Shown here piece after piece: positions 1 to 11,900 of a stretch of 64,000 nucleotides of DNA. The DNA comes from Anaeramoeba flamelloides. Lineage: Eukaryota; Metamonada; Anaeramoebidae. The stretch spans positions 6,708,001-6,772,000 of the forward strand of contig JANTQA010000042.1 of the NCBI GenBank assembly GCA_027625915.1, read 5' to 3'. The position numbers and the translations under genes were made by a program. Under the pieces are notes generated by a model. It saw nothing but the letters and a program-made list of their open reading frames with translations, searched no databases and was not told the DNA's origin. Numbering within the stretch: the stretch's first letter is position 1; each line of letters starts with the position of its first letter.

Positions 1-386
1 ACTTTAAAACAGTTTTAATTCTGACAAACTCTTATAAAAAAAAAAAGTAATCACTTTTTTAAAATGACTGTACCAATAAAAAAAAGAAAAGATTTAAATT
101 AAACCAAAAATCAAGACAAATAGAAAAATATTTTTCGAAATAAAAAAAGAAAAAAATTATCAATTCATATAATCATTTTATTACCTTATATTAAATTTAA
201 TTTTATATTTACGTATATTCTAAATTAATAATATTTAAAACTTTTATTAATTATTTTTTTTTTGAATTATAAAAGTTTCAAAAAGTTTTAATTTTTGGGT
301 TTATTATTCCCTTTAAACCAAAAATAAAAAAAAAAAAAAAAAAAAAAAAATGAATAAAATAAAATAAAATAAAAAAAAGAAATTTC
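1..386. other. Intergenic, SPT5 3' flank
   Basis: No gene is visible. The stretch is about 85% A/T, with a long A run near 327-349 and a short ATAAA tandem just before the SPT5 stop codon. Nothing else is recognised. Confidence 0.6.
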
Positions 387-3300
387 TTAATCTACTAATT
401 TCGCCAAGTAGGAAAGTTCAATAATTTTAAATTCAGAATCAATTTGTACAATACCCTGTGACTGATCGATTTGCATCAAATTACCAACTTTACCCTTCAT
501 TAGGCCATCAATTACTCTGATTTTATCATTCTTTTGGGGAACTTGAGGCTGAAGGTTATTACCCTGAACGGAGACCATTTCGTTTCGATCTGTCAAAAAA
601 GATTTGACAATTACCATCTGATAAAACAGAACGAATGATACCTATCTGTGCTTGTCCTTCGTTAGTGTTTACTTTAACTTCTATACCAGGTGTTAGCCAG
701 CTTTGGTTGGTGTTCTGGACAAAGGGTGTCATTGGTGTTGAAGGAGTGAATCCCTGAGTGTAGGGTGTTGTTGTTGTTGGATGGTTTTCGTAGAATGGTG
801 TTGTTCCAGATTTGGGAGTGTTCACTGAGGGTGTTGAAGGCTCAAATACTTGGTTTTGGCCTGAAGACAAACTGGTGCCGCCAAAGGTTTGGTTTGGTGT
901 TGAAGTTTGTGGTGTCTGTGGATAATCGTTAACTGGTGTGAAACTCAAATTTTGGGAAACATTTGTTGTTGAGGTTTGCCATGGCGACTCAGGGATTTGG
1001 ATTGAGGAATTTTGTGTGGTGTTCCAAATATCCTCACTGCGGGGGGTTGATTTAATGCCACTGTTGGTTGAAGTTTGCCCAGTTCCCGACATATTCATGG
1101 ACATTCCCGATAGCGTATTGCCCGTGGAAGAATTCAATGGTGTAGATATTGGGGTTGGCCCTGTCATTGGCGTATCAAATCCTCTCATTGGCGTCATACT
1201 GCCATCATAGAAGGGGGTGGATGATCCGTCGTGAATTGGAGTTTTAACATCCCAAATGGGAGTTTTCGAATCTGTGTACGCGGTATTTGAATCCGTGTAA
1301 CTATAGCCACTTCCATAGGATGTCTTCGTTTCGGGCTCGATAACATTACTTCGGGGGACATTGATTACCTTCGCGTTTGTATGCAATTCGATTCTTAATT
1401 TGAGCTCATTGGCGTCAATGACAATACCCGCATACCCCTTTTTTGGTCCCTTTTGGATAATTACACTTTTCCCGATCCACTCATCTCGATTTCTCCCTTT
1501 TCTTCTTCTTGTTCCTTTCCCAAATCTGGATCTCATTGTTAAAGGAAGTGGTTGCTTTTGCAACAATTCGATCTCTCTGGTTTTTAGTCCACCAACTAGC
1601 TGCACGTTTTTCGATCTTGTAACAATGATTCCGTTGTTTTCCAAAATGTCTCTGGCATGTAAAAATACAAACGAACGGTAAATATGCTTGACCCTTGCCT
1701 GCCTTCCTCGGTACCTTTGTTCAACAATTTTGACAGTGTCATTGGTATGTATTGGCTGATTGGCCATATCAACACAGATGCCGCCACGTCTATTCCTTTT
1801 TTGTCCCATTTCTGCAAGCTTGATCGATCTCACATTTCCCAAATTATCCATCACCTTGAAGGAATCCGTTTCAACCTTGGTAATTACACCCACTGTCTGG
1901 GCGTCTAAATCTACCAAATCAAACATTGAATATTGGCCGAGTGTATCGGTACCCGAGGAAATTTGTTTCGTGATTTGAATATCGTTTATAAACACCTTCA
2001 CCTCTTCGTCAGAAGAATCGCTGAAAAAAATGGCATATTCGCCGTCTATTGCTAAAATGATCCCAGTTTCTCCCTTTCTTGCCCCATCGATGACCTTGAT
2101 TTGAGTTCCCAAGTCAAAGTGCTTGCTTAATTGAGAGATTGGGACGGGCAATAGGTCAGTTAGCAATTTATGATCCGGCTTTATGAAGACATTTTCATCT
2201 TCAACATATTCAACGGTACCTAATAAATTTCTTAGATCGCCATCAATGACCCTAATTTTATCCCCCTTTTCAAAGCTCTTTTTACGGTTCCCCAATAACG
2301 GCCCAAGCATTTTGATTGGATCCGTTTCTTCTTTATTTTTACCAGAGCCACCGGACAATCTCCTGATCCCACGAAGGTTTCCCTCGTCTTCCCTGTCATA
2401 ATTATCGTCATCTTCGTCCATGGAATCATCGCTGAGGGAATCTTCGTCTCCACTCAAATTTTCCAAGTCGTCATCTAAATAATTCCCATTGCTGTCCTTG
2501 GTTCTTTGTCTTTTTTGTCTTCTTCTTTGTCTTCTCTTTTTTTTATTTTTGTTATTCTCTTGTAAAATTGCTCTGAACTGCTCGATTTCTTCAATTCTTG
2601 GCTTGACATCTGCTAAAGAGACAGATTTGATGCTCATTTTTTTATACAAATAGCCGTCTTTAAACCAATTACCATTCCAAATATGATATTCGTCATAGCC
2701 ATCAAGCTTGGATTCCACGATCCCATTCAGTGTCAGGATTTCATTGGCATCAAATGCCTTCTGCTGTGGTCGCCCTTGTCTTTTTTTCCTTTTCCTTCCT
2801 CCTGAATTATTGTTATTGTCCTCGTTGCTGTGCTCGTTACCCCCAAATTCGTCAGAGGTTACGGTATTTTCCTTCGACTTGCTATTTAGATCGTTGTCAG
2901 TTAATTTCGTCAGATCTATTCGAGGAATTAATTTGACCTTAACGTGCGTACCATTAATATCTGGTACAACAACCTGTGCCAGATCTCCTTTATAAAGACC
3001 TCGCTTGATTCGTACCCAATTCCCCTTTTTGATAACTGTCAATTTTTGCTTGACAGTTACAACTGTAACCATTTCTTCAATTGGCACTAACGCCAACTTG
3101 AAATGGTTGATAAACGTCATCCCCTGTATTGCCTCCTGGACATGTGATTCCCGAGTTGCTTCAACATAAACGTACCCCTTTAGGCTGCTTAGGCAAAGTG
3201 CAGACTTGATTAAAAGCGGGTTTTCCGTGTCCTGTAAATTAAACGATTTTTGCATTAGCTCCGTGACAATGCTCCACTCCTTGCCAGGCTTACATTTGAT

Positions 3301-3981
3301 AACCCACAACCTCGGATCGTTTACCGTTGGCAACAACGATCGCTGGTTGATTTTGTCCTGCCTTCCGCTGCCCATGTAATGCGACGATTGTGAAGATCTG
3401 ATTCGCTCGTCTCTTGCTTCCTTCATATAGTTACCAAACCTCGATTCATACTCTTCCTTTAACTCATCTTCATTCTTGTTTTCAAGCCTGTTAATGTAAG
3501 AATCAAATGCAGTGGTACGCTGTGATTCTCTTAGCATGGACGAAGAACTGGCTCCTTCTCCTCTTCTTTTTCTTTTTTCATCGCCCCTTTGATAAGGATC
3601 AAAGTCTTCATCATTTTCTTCATCGAAGTCGCCCTCAAGCGCCTCTTCGTCTTGAAGAGTGACAGACCTTTTGGATCTTCTTAAATTACCTTTTCCCTTT
3701 TTCTTTCCTCTCTTTGATTTGCTTTGTAAATATTCTTCTTCAAACTCTTCGTCTTCTTCGTCTTCGTCCTCAGACGCTATGTCGTCTAAAAGAAAAGACG
3801 CTGTGCTTTTCTTACGTTTTTTTCTTTTTTTGTTATTTTTTTTGGATTTCCTTGAATATTCTTCATCAGATTCCTCAGATGCAATGAAATTTTCTAATCC
3901 ACCGTTTTTGTATGAATCAGATTCTTCGTCAGAAGATCCTTCATAACCACTTCCACTATCACTGTCTTGGACGTTAGACAT
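387..3981 (-). CDS. SPT5: Transcription elongation factor SPT5 (DSIF subunit), with an apparent +1 frameshift near the C terminus
   Basis: SPT5 pairs with SPT4 to form DSIF, which clamps elongating RNA polymerase II and recruits capping and elongation factors in the nucleus. The start ATG at 3981 opens an acidic Ser/Asp/Glu-rich N terminus (residues 1-160). An NGN domain follows at about 222-303 (begins DPRLWVIKCKPG). KOW domains lie near 315-355, 570-615, 622-672, 684-725, 743-797 and 833-882. A Thr-Pro-rich C-terminal repeat region (about 900-1095, with TPIWD, TPIHDG, TPFYDG and STPMTP motifs) precedes a last KOW. That KOW begins in the long frame and continues only in the +1 frame (387 to about 600, ending LSYLAKLVD). 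The switch maps to a run of six T on the coding strand (595-600). Homology to the metazoan C-terminal KOW supports reading with one base fewer. The two frames together make about 1,200 residues, near the family norm. The sequence is known-family and unambiguous; the frameshift cause is inferred. Confidence 0.95.
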
Positions 3982-4592
3982 TTTTTTTTTTTTTTTTGAT
4001 TTGTGAAGGAAATAGATAATTAAATTAAAAAATGAATTTGTAATTATGGTTTTAATTGTCAGGTTTTAGTTTTAAGGAAGAGATATATGTTTTGGAAAGA
4101 ATTGAATTTATTTTTATAATTTTTTATCACGGTTATTGGTTCTTTTGAATATTTCAAAGAAAGTAGGTTTGATATTTGGTTCTATGAATAAGTTTGAATA
4201 GGACGGACTTAGTTTTTTTTTGGTTACAGTACCAATTCAAACAAATATGGTTTGGGTTCAGTTTGATGAATTATTAAAATTTAATATGTTTGTTTATTTT
4301 TAATTTTTTGATGAAAAAAGTAGTGATGAATTTTTTCAAGGTTTAGGAGGTGAGGAAATTGTTTGTTGGCAATCCTTTTGCAAATATCAATTATTTCAAA
4401 AACCAAAAACTAACGATTTTCCTTTTTATTTTCTCAGAAGTCAATAAGTGTAAAATAAGAAATTTTTCAGAAGTTACATTATTAAATACATAAAAATAGT
4501 CATAAATTTGATTTGTTAAAAATCGAGTTTTATAAAATGGGATTTTAATCAACCTCAAAAATATTTCATTTTAATTATATCTTTGTTAACTG
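3982..4592. other. Intergenic, SPT5 upstream region
   Basis: A T-rich run directly precedes the SPT5 start on its coding strand's complement, then mixed AT-rich sequence follows. No ORF with family resemblance and no repeat was seen. It presumably holds the SPT5 promoter, but no specific site is identifiable. Confidence 0.5.
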
Positions 4593-5045
4593 TTGAGAGA
4601 AAAATGTTGGACAGAGAAAAATAGTTGGACACCATTTTTAATTGGGAACATTACTGAAAATGGTTTTTAATTTCTTTCATTTGTGAAATAACCAAAGAAA
4701 TTAAGAACAATCTACTTATTAGAATAAAGATTAATAGAATTCTACTTTTTCAAAACCTTATCTCTTCTAGTCTAAAGCAAGTTTAAAAATTACCATTTTC
4801 AGAATTAATAGTAAACTTTACTAAAACTTGGATTTTTGTTACAATAACATGATCTACTTTATGTTATCAACCATCCAAATGAGTATTATACACACACCAC
4901 AGATTAATTAACTTGTAACGCATTTAAACTTGTATTTATCTAAAATTCACCTAGTTATCAATAGCATTTGATTTTCAATTTTACTAATGTTCCCAATTAA
5001 AAATGGTGTCCAGCCATTTTTCTGTGTCCAACATTTTACTCTCAA
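4593..5045. mobile_element. MITE-like element with ~60-bp terminal inverted repeats
   Basis: The left end (about 4593-4653) and the reverse complement of the right end (about 4985-5045) match over roughly 60 bp with few differences. Both start TTGAGAG and contain ATGTTGGACA, GTTGGACACC or GCTGGACACC, and AATTGGGAACATTA. The 330-bp interior has no coding potential. Size and structure are those of a non-autonomous DNA transposon. A target duplication is not clear, so the superfamily is undetermined. Confidence 0.8.
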
Positions 5046-5059
5046 AAGTAAAATAAAGT

Positions 5060-5290
5060 GTGCAGAAAAGTTTAATTGGTGTTTCAAATAAAAATGTTTT
5101 TTTTTTTTTATTATAGAAGGTCTAAATATTGACCGATCAAAGAAACCAACAATAAAACCTAATTAAATATGGAATTGGTCACTTAAAGTTATATTAATTC
5201 AAAAAAAATGTCTAAAAATGAAGGATCAAATTACAAAATTTACCTTCAAAAATAGAGTAAATTTTTAAGAAAATTTTAATCATAAAAAAA
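5060..5290 (+). repeat. Dispersed repeat, partner at 31575-31820
   Basis: This diverged copy shares blocks with 31575-31820 in the same order. They include GAAAAGTTTAAT, GATCAAAGAAACCAACAATA and AAATGAAGGATCAAATT. It begins directly after the MITE at 4593-5045, which may have inserted at its edge. Its origin is unknown. Confidence 0.7.
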
Positions 5291-5700
5291 TCATAAATTT
5301 ACAAAAAAAAATAGAATCTTATAAGAATTCTCAACTATTTGCATGAATAATTTAAATTTTACTGAAAATATCAAATAGTTTACGTTCAAAATCGATCTGA
5401 ACTTAGGTATACTATTGTTGAGACAATTGGATGTTCCATTCAAACAAGAAGAAAAAAAAAATATGGATTATATTTTGAAACAAAGATTATAGTCATTGTA
5501 AAAGTGTTATTTTGATATCTTTTCTTATTGAAAAATAACTTTTTATAAAGTTTATTTTTACTAAAGGAAAATGCTTTAACTCTTGAGGGTGTTTTTTTAA
5601 TGTGTTAAATTACAATCTCTTCTCAAAAATAATTTTCATTTCCATGAAATAGGACAAAAAATTACTTTTTTCAAAGTTAAAATCAGTAAAAAAAAAAAAA
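5291..5700. other. Intergenic, nothing recognised
   Basis: AT-rich sequence with homopolymer runs. No ORF, repeat partner or inverted repeat was seen. Confidence 0.5.
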
Positions 5701-5919
5701 TAAACCCCATTCCAAAAATTTGGACACACCCAAAATCAAAAATAGACAAAAAAAATTTTTAATACAATTTATTGATGGAAGAAGTGTAAATTACACTCTG
5801 AATGCCCTTTTAATTTATTTTCCTCAAAGGCAATTTAAGCGTAAAATCATAGATTTCACAATTGTTCAAGAGAAAGACACACCCAAATTATTTTATTTTT
5901 AAAAAGCAAAAGTAAAAAA

Positions 5920-6335
5920 ATTGAAAAGAAAAAAGGAAAAAAGAAAAAGAAAAAAAAAAGAAATTTAAAAAGGGTTTATAAGAAGCAATTGGTAAAAAAT
6001 CAAAAAAAACAAACAACCAATGTTATCTTTTAATTAAGGACTCCCAAAATCACAACCAATATACTTTTGGTTGATTTAATAATTTGATAATTGATCATGA
6101 ATGTTCAATTGGAGGATCATTGTTTAATTGTTGTAATTACGTTTTTTTTTTTGATCTGATTTGAAGCAAACCTCTGGTCATTTTTAGCCTTTGCCTTTTC
6201 GTTTTTATTTTCAAGTTACTCATACTTTGGTGTTTCATTGTCACAGTATTAGCAAGTAGCCACTTGATCTTTTTCCCTTTGTAACTCTTCTTCCTAATAT
6301 AAAGAAGATTCAGCTGGGGGGGATTTGAAAAAAAA
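5920..6335 (-). mobile_element. LINE-related fragment (antisense)
   Basis: The sequence matches 8455-8805 (same strand) and, reversed, 21150-21340, which lies just upstream of LINE copy B. Shared blocks include TTTTTATTTTCAAGTTAC and a GTAACTCTTCTTCC-like block. The orientation implied by copy B makes this a minus-strand fragment of a region before the reverse transcriptase. It lies in a segment that only the left arm of the surrounding foldback carries, so it probably inserted there. Confidence 0.6.
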
Positions 6336-6338
6336 TAA

Positions 6339-7205
6339 AAAAACCCAATTTATTATATTTTTCCAAACGTAATATAAAACCACATTTATGTTACCTAGTA
6401 TTAATGTTTTTATAAGTAATCATTTTTATCCAAATAATAGAAAAAAATATAAAATGAAAAAATAAAATCTGTGTGTCCAAAATAATAAAACGAGCAAAAG
6501 AAAAAATTGTATTGCTCAATTTTTAGAAATTTCATAACAATTATTGATCAATCAAATGATAAGATACCACAGACCAATTTTATGTGATTTTTCAATTTAA
6601 AAAACTCAACACTAACCTTCTATCAGCCCTCGAAAAAATTTCCAGATCTAACAAAACAGATTACGTAAACTGCGAAAAAAACAAATGAAAACAAAACAAA
6701 AAAGACAAAAAATGAAATAAACTAGATTCCAAAAATTTGGACACAGTTTAAACAGTGGAAAGAACATCATTACTACTCTTTAAATTCAATTTGGAAAGAA
6801 TTTTGATTTTCCAAACTATTTCATTTTTTGTCTTTTTTGTTTTGTTTTCATTTGTTTTTTTCGCAGTTTACGTAATCTGTTTTGTTAGATCTGGAAATTT
6901 TTTCGAGGGCTGATAGAAGGTTAGTGTTGAGTTTTTTAAATTGAAAAATCACATACAATTAATAGATGGTATCTTATCATTTGATGGATCAACAATTGTT
7001 GGTGAAATTTCAACAAATTTACCAATACATTTTTTGTTCCGCTCTTTTCATTATTTTGGACACACCTGTTTTTATTTTTGAGTTTTATTTTTTTTTCTTT
7101 TATTTAGATTAAAATGATTACATATTAAAACATTAATACTAGGTAACGCAAACATTGTTTTATATTATATTTGTAAAAATACAATAAATTGGGTTTTATT
7201 TTGCC
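6339..7205. repeat. Long hairpin: inner 136-bp arms identical by eye
   Basis: Arms 6339-6719 and 6817-7205 are inverted copies around a 97-bp spacer. The inner parts (6584-6719 versus 6817-6953) look identical. Outside that point the arms drop to about 80% identity. The identical part includes CTATCAGCCCTCG and GATTACGTAAACTGCG. Confidence 0.85.
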
Positions 7206-7247
7206 TATTTTTGATTTTGGGTGTGTCGAAATTTTTGGAATGGGGTT

Positions 7248-7959
7248 TATATATATATAAAATAGATTTTTGAAATGATAATTTAAAAAATAAAAGGTTT
7301 TAAAGGATATTCAAGAACAAGTTCAAAATTTGAAAACATTTCAAACTTGTAAAAGAAACTTTAAAAAAATATTTAGAACAACTTGGGAAATTGTTTTGGT
7401 TTTAGAGATTTGAAATGGAATTTAGGATATATGAAAACCAATTTATTGTTAGGAAGAAGGGTAAGAATAGTGAAAATGGTTGGAATTCTGACAATTTCAA
7501 AACAATTAAAGTTCCATTTTAAGTTTAATTTTTAGAGCTAGAAAAAAAAGATGTAAATTGAAAATAGTAAAAAAATAAAGTGGAAGAGGGTATAAAATAA
7601 ATAATATTTCTTTAAAAAAGTGTATTTTTTTTTCACTATTTTGTTTAGAAAAAATATTTTTTTTGATTCAACAATTTTTTTTTAATTAAATAAAATTGAA
7701 AAAAAAAAAAAATAATAATCCTCAACAAAATAAAAATAAGAAAATACACATCTAAAACCCGTTTTTTCCGAATTTTGTCCATAAAACTTGATTCCGTCAA
7801 ACTGGTAAAACATTTTTTCTTAAATATTAAATATTTTTTACCATTGAACTTTGAAGGAATAAATAAGAAATAAGTAGAATAATAATCATCCAAAAAAATA
7901 GTTGATAACAATCTGAAATTTAATCTATAAATTCATAGATTTTATTAAAAGTTGAAAAA
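7248..7959. other. Intergenic, nothing recognised
   Basis: AT-rich sequence. An 88-codon minus-strand frame at 7645-7911 is dominated by Phe/Ile/Lys from homopolymers and is not supported as a gene. Confidence 0.5.
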
Positions 7960-8190
7960 CCCAAATTCTTAATGAATATTTAGAAAAATAAAAATGTTCA
8001 TTTTGATCTCAAATTGAAGATCAAATAAAAAAATTCCAATAGAAATCAATAATATTTCTCTACAATAATATTTGTCATTTCAATAACATTAAAATAACAC
8101 CTTTTTACGATGTGGATATTGATCTTGCAAAAAAAAAAATTTTTCTAATGAATTATGTTTAAAAAAAAAAATCAAAAAAAAAAAAAAAAT
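7960..8190 (+). repeat. Dispersed repeat, partner at 42110-42340
   Basis: Shared blocks with 42110-42340 in the same order include AATTCCAATAGAAAT, TTTCTCTAC, ATTGATCTTGCAA or ATCGATCTTGCAA, and GAATTATGTTT. The partner is followed by LINE copy C. The unit may be LINE-associated or a separate element. Confidence 0.65.
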
Positions 8191-8454
8191 TTTTGAAAAA
8201 AAATTCTTTCAATTTTGAAATTATAATTTTCTAATATAAATATATATATATTTATTGGTTGAAGGGAGTGATCAAAGATCCTCTTACAGCCGTTAGGTTA
8301 CTAATGGTAAATTAGAAATTTAGATGGTAAAGAAGAAAAAATATTTTAGAATCGAGCAGGTTCCAAATTTTTATTGGTTGAAAAAACAGAAAGAAAAATT
8401 AAAAAGAAAAAAAAAAGAAAAGAAAAAAAAAACAAGTTAGAAAACAAAAAAATT

Positions 8455-8805
8455 TTTTTTCAAAGGCAGTTGGTAAAAAAGCAAAAAAAAAACCAACTGT
8501 CTATTTTTATCAAGAACACTCATTAAAACAGACACAATCCTTTTATTTAAAATTTTGTCGTTTAATTATTTCTACGAAATCGTGAATGCTTCGTTGAGAG
8601 CTAGTTGTTTAGTAGCTGCTATTTTTTTTCTTTTTGATCCAATCTTTTTTGATCGTTCCAGTTTTTGTTTTTGTCTTTTCTTTTTATTTTCAAGTTACCC
8701 ATACCGACTAGTTTCTATCCTTCGAGTATTAGTAGGTAACCATTTGATTTTTCTCCTTAGTAACTCTACTTCCCAATAAAAAGGAAATCCAACGAGGGAA
8801 AAAAT
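8455..8805 (-). mobile_element. LINE-related fragment, copy 2
   Basis: Homologous to 5920-6335 and, inverted, to 21150-21340. The fragment has a small hairpin at its left edge (CAGTTGGT pairing with ACCAACTG, 8466-8496). On the minus strand one frame reads FYWEVELLRRKIKWLPTNT, resembling YWKEEL in copy B. Stops break all frames. It lies just downstream of the NBAS-like gene. Confidence 0.6.
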
Positions 8806-8931
8806 AGAAAAAAATAAATATATATATAAACCGATTCTTAATAGTTTATCATTTATTCTTCTTTAAAATTTGTTTATTAAAATATAATAAATAAGAATAA
8901 TTATATTAAAAAAAAAAAAAAAAAATCAGAA

Positions 8932-11900
8932 TTAATTTAGCGATTCTTGTATTTGTTTGAGCTCCTTTACCCAATCTGTAAATTCTTCACTTTGAGTTGA
9001 ATTATTAGACAGTTTATTTATTCCATAATTGAGTAAACTTTTTTTGATTTCTACAACAAGTATATCCATTTTTGGGCCAATTGTGATATTTTTAATTAAT
9101 AAATATAATTGTTTGCAATCCAATCTAGGAATGTATTTTTTACAGGCATTATAAGAACTAAGTTGTGTAGATTTTGCCGTGGATTCTGTTAACATTTTTG
9201 AAATTAATAACCTTATCACCCAACTTTTTGAAATTTCAATTTCTGTTATGATATTAATTTTTGAAAGTAAGGAATTAAAAGTTTTTAAATTTTGAATATT
9301 TATTACTTTTTGAATTTCATATTCTGGATCTACAATCAAATTTTTATAATCATGCCCACTAACTAATTTACCTAACCTTTTTAATACAAAAACATGAATT
9401 TCTAATTTATGGATCTCGTTTTTTAAAAATTGGATTTTTTTCTCTTGATCTTGATTCTGATCATTTTCCTTTTCCTTTTCTTTCTCTGTTTCTATTTTTA
9501 TTGATTCTTGTCCTTTCTTTGTGTCTTCTCTTTCTTTTTCCAATTTTTTTTCATCACCATCTTCTTCCATTTTTTCATCTTCCCTTTCTGTATTCATATT
9601 TTCTTTTTTATTTCCATCTATATGATCATTCATATTCAATTTTGATAACACATGTTTTTCACAAGTTAATAATAATCCAAAATATAAATTTAACCGTTTA
9701 TGTGAAGTACCTTTAATTTTTGAAAAAACGTTTGATAGCATTTCTTTAGTTTGGATAGGATCTTCTAATAATTTATCATTCCATTTTTGAATAAATTTGG
9801 CGAGAGAAGATGAACTAAATTTTGAATGAGAAGATAAAAAGGCTGTTTCTAAAAAAATTAATAATATTTTGTTTTGTAAACCCCATTGTGAAGTAAAACT
9901 CATGAAATCATCAAAATGAATTTTTTCAATATCTCTAGAAATTTCTAATAATAATTTTGTTCTGTAACGCTGTATGGTTGCAAATTTTTTAATTTTTAAA
10001 TTTAATTTTATTGGAGCAAATTTTAAAACTTTCTTACATTTAATTAAATCATTTTCATAATTATCATATTTGTTAATTTTATTTAAAAATTTCTCAATTC
10101 TAAATTTTAAATTTTCATTCAAAAGATTTTTTTTAATTTGATTATTAAATTCTTGAATTACAATATTTTTTAATTTTATATTATTAATTAAAAAATAATC
10201 AGTAATTCTTTGTGTATTTAAATTTAATAATAGAATTGAATTGATATAACAAAATTTTTTTCCAAAATTTAATAATTGATTAGTTTTTTTCAAATTAATA
10301 TTTTCGTTATAAATTATTGAATCCAAAAGATTCAAAGATGTTTCAATTTCCTTTGGAATGAATAATAAAGAAAACCCTAACGAAAGATCCTCTTCTAAAG
10401 CATTTAAACAAATATATTCAAATACTTGATTTACGTTTATTTGGTGATCTAAATGATAATAATCAATAATTATTGATAAAAGTTCCATTGATGACGAAAT
10501 TGGAATTTTTTTATTTATATTCAAATTTAATATATTTTGTTTTGTTGAAGTCTTCATGGTCAAATCAGACTGGGCTGTGGTTGAAGATTTGGCCATAGTA
10601 GAAGAAGGAATAGAAGAAGATTTGGAATTAGAAGAAGTTGTATCATTTAGATTATTTTTCAAAAAATTAAAATCTAGCCAAACATTTTCAATATATTCTT
10701 TAATTATTAGTTTTTCATTTGAAATTTCTATTGGATTTTCAAATTTAATTTTAGATTTGGATTCTAATTCTAATAATTTTAAAATGGACAAACCTTTATT
10801 AATAAATTGAATATCATCACAATAAGTAAGCAAATTAGTAATTAAATCAATTTTTAAATTTATTCTTAATTTATTTTTGGATTCATCAATAATTTGGAAA
10901 TATAATTGCCAAATGAATGAAAATTTATGCTTTGACAAATTTAAACACATTTTTGAAGCTAAATGGTAAGAACCTAGGCTGCATGCTCTTTCAATAAAAA
11001 ATTTTTTGACTCGAACTTGATCTTCGATCTTTGTTAAGGCTAATAGTTTGGATAATTCTAAAACTTCACTTCTTTTTTGTTTAACACTCTTTAGTTTTGA
11101 TACAATATTTTTGATCAATTCTAATTTCTTTTCATGCTGTCGAACTGTAATTGGCAATAACTTAACAAAACCAAATGCCTCATGTAAGATTTGAATAGCC
11201 TTAATCAAATTTTTTTGTTCATTAATTAATTCAACTAGTTTTTCCTCTTTTCCATTTTTCCTTCCCGTTTGTTTATCTGTTTCCTTATCGTTGTCTTCAT
11301 AGAGATTTTTATTTAATAAAATATTTATGCATATCTGTGAAAAATCCAATTTTTTATCATCAAATGTTTTGGCTAAATTAAAAAAATGGATTGATACATT
11401 TAAAATAATTTTTTTAATTTGATATTTGGATAAAATAATTTTCTTTTTCAAATATCCATCGGCTAAAATAAATTCTGCACTAGACAATAAACTTTTTAAA
11501 AAATATTTATAAATTTCATCTTTAGAGATCAAATTTTTAAATAAATTTTCTTGTAATTTTTTCAAATTTTCAAATAATTGATCCCATTGTTTTCTTGAAT
11601 ATCGTTTAGGATTTTTAATATTATTTTTATTTGACATTGTATCTGGATTTAATTCAATGGGTATTTGAACGAGTGTTGAAATTAATTCCTTTGCCGTTTC
11701 TTTTTGTATTTGTGAATCAATTTTATTGGCAAAATGCTTTTTAAAATATTTCAGATTTTTTTTAATTCCAAAAGCATTTAAGATTTCAATTGTTTGTAAA
11801 TGAATAAAAAACAAATTAAGCTTTAATGATTTTTCTTTTGATAAATTCTCATTATAATCATGTTTAAATAAATTTAAAATCGTGATCAGGTCTTTGCATT

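Larger units (their letters stand above)
5701..7247. mobile_element. Composite Tc1/mariner-like element with long inverted arms
   Basis: The outer termini are inverted repeats of about 50 bp. Both read TAAACCCCATTCC, then a near-identical AAAAATTTGGACACACCC. TA sits at both outer edges, as expected for Tc1/mariner-type integration. Inside, 6339-6719 and 6817-7205 are inverted arms, so the whole is a large foldback. A stretch of about 590 bp (5750-6338) in the left arm has no counterpart in the right arm and includes a LINE-related piece. A further terminus-like motif (ATTCCAAAAATTTGGACAC) lies near 6727 at the palindrome centre. A short coding trace containing IQFIDG (near 5760) recurs as IQLIDG near 6955-6970. 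No transposase is intact or recognisable. Confidence 0.75.

Noticed and set aside
560-625. A 25-nt GT-AG intron that would restore the SPT5 frame
   Set aside because: It would remove residues that align with the conserved KOW (NCQIF), and is far shorter than the other introns here (68 to 4,576 bp).
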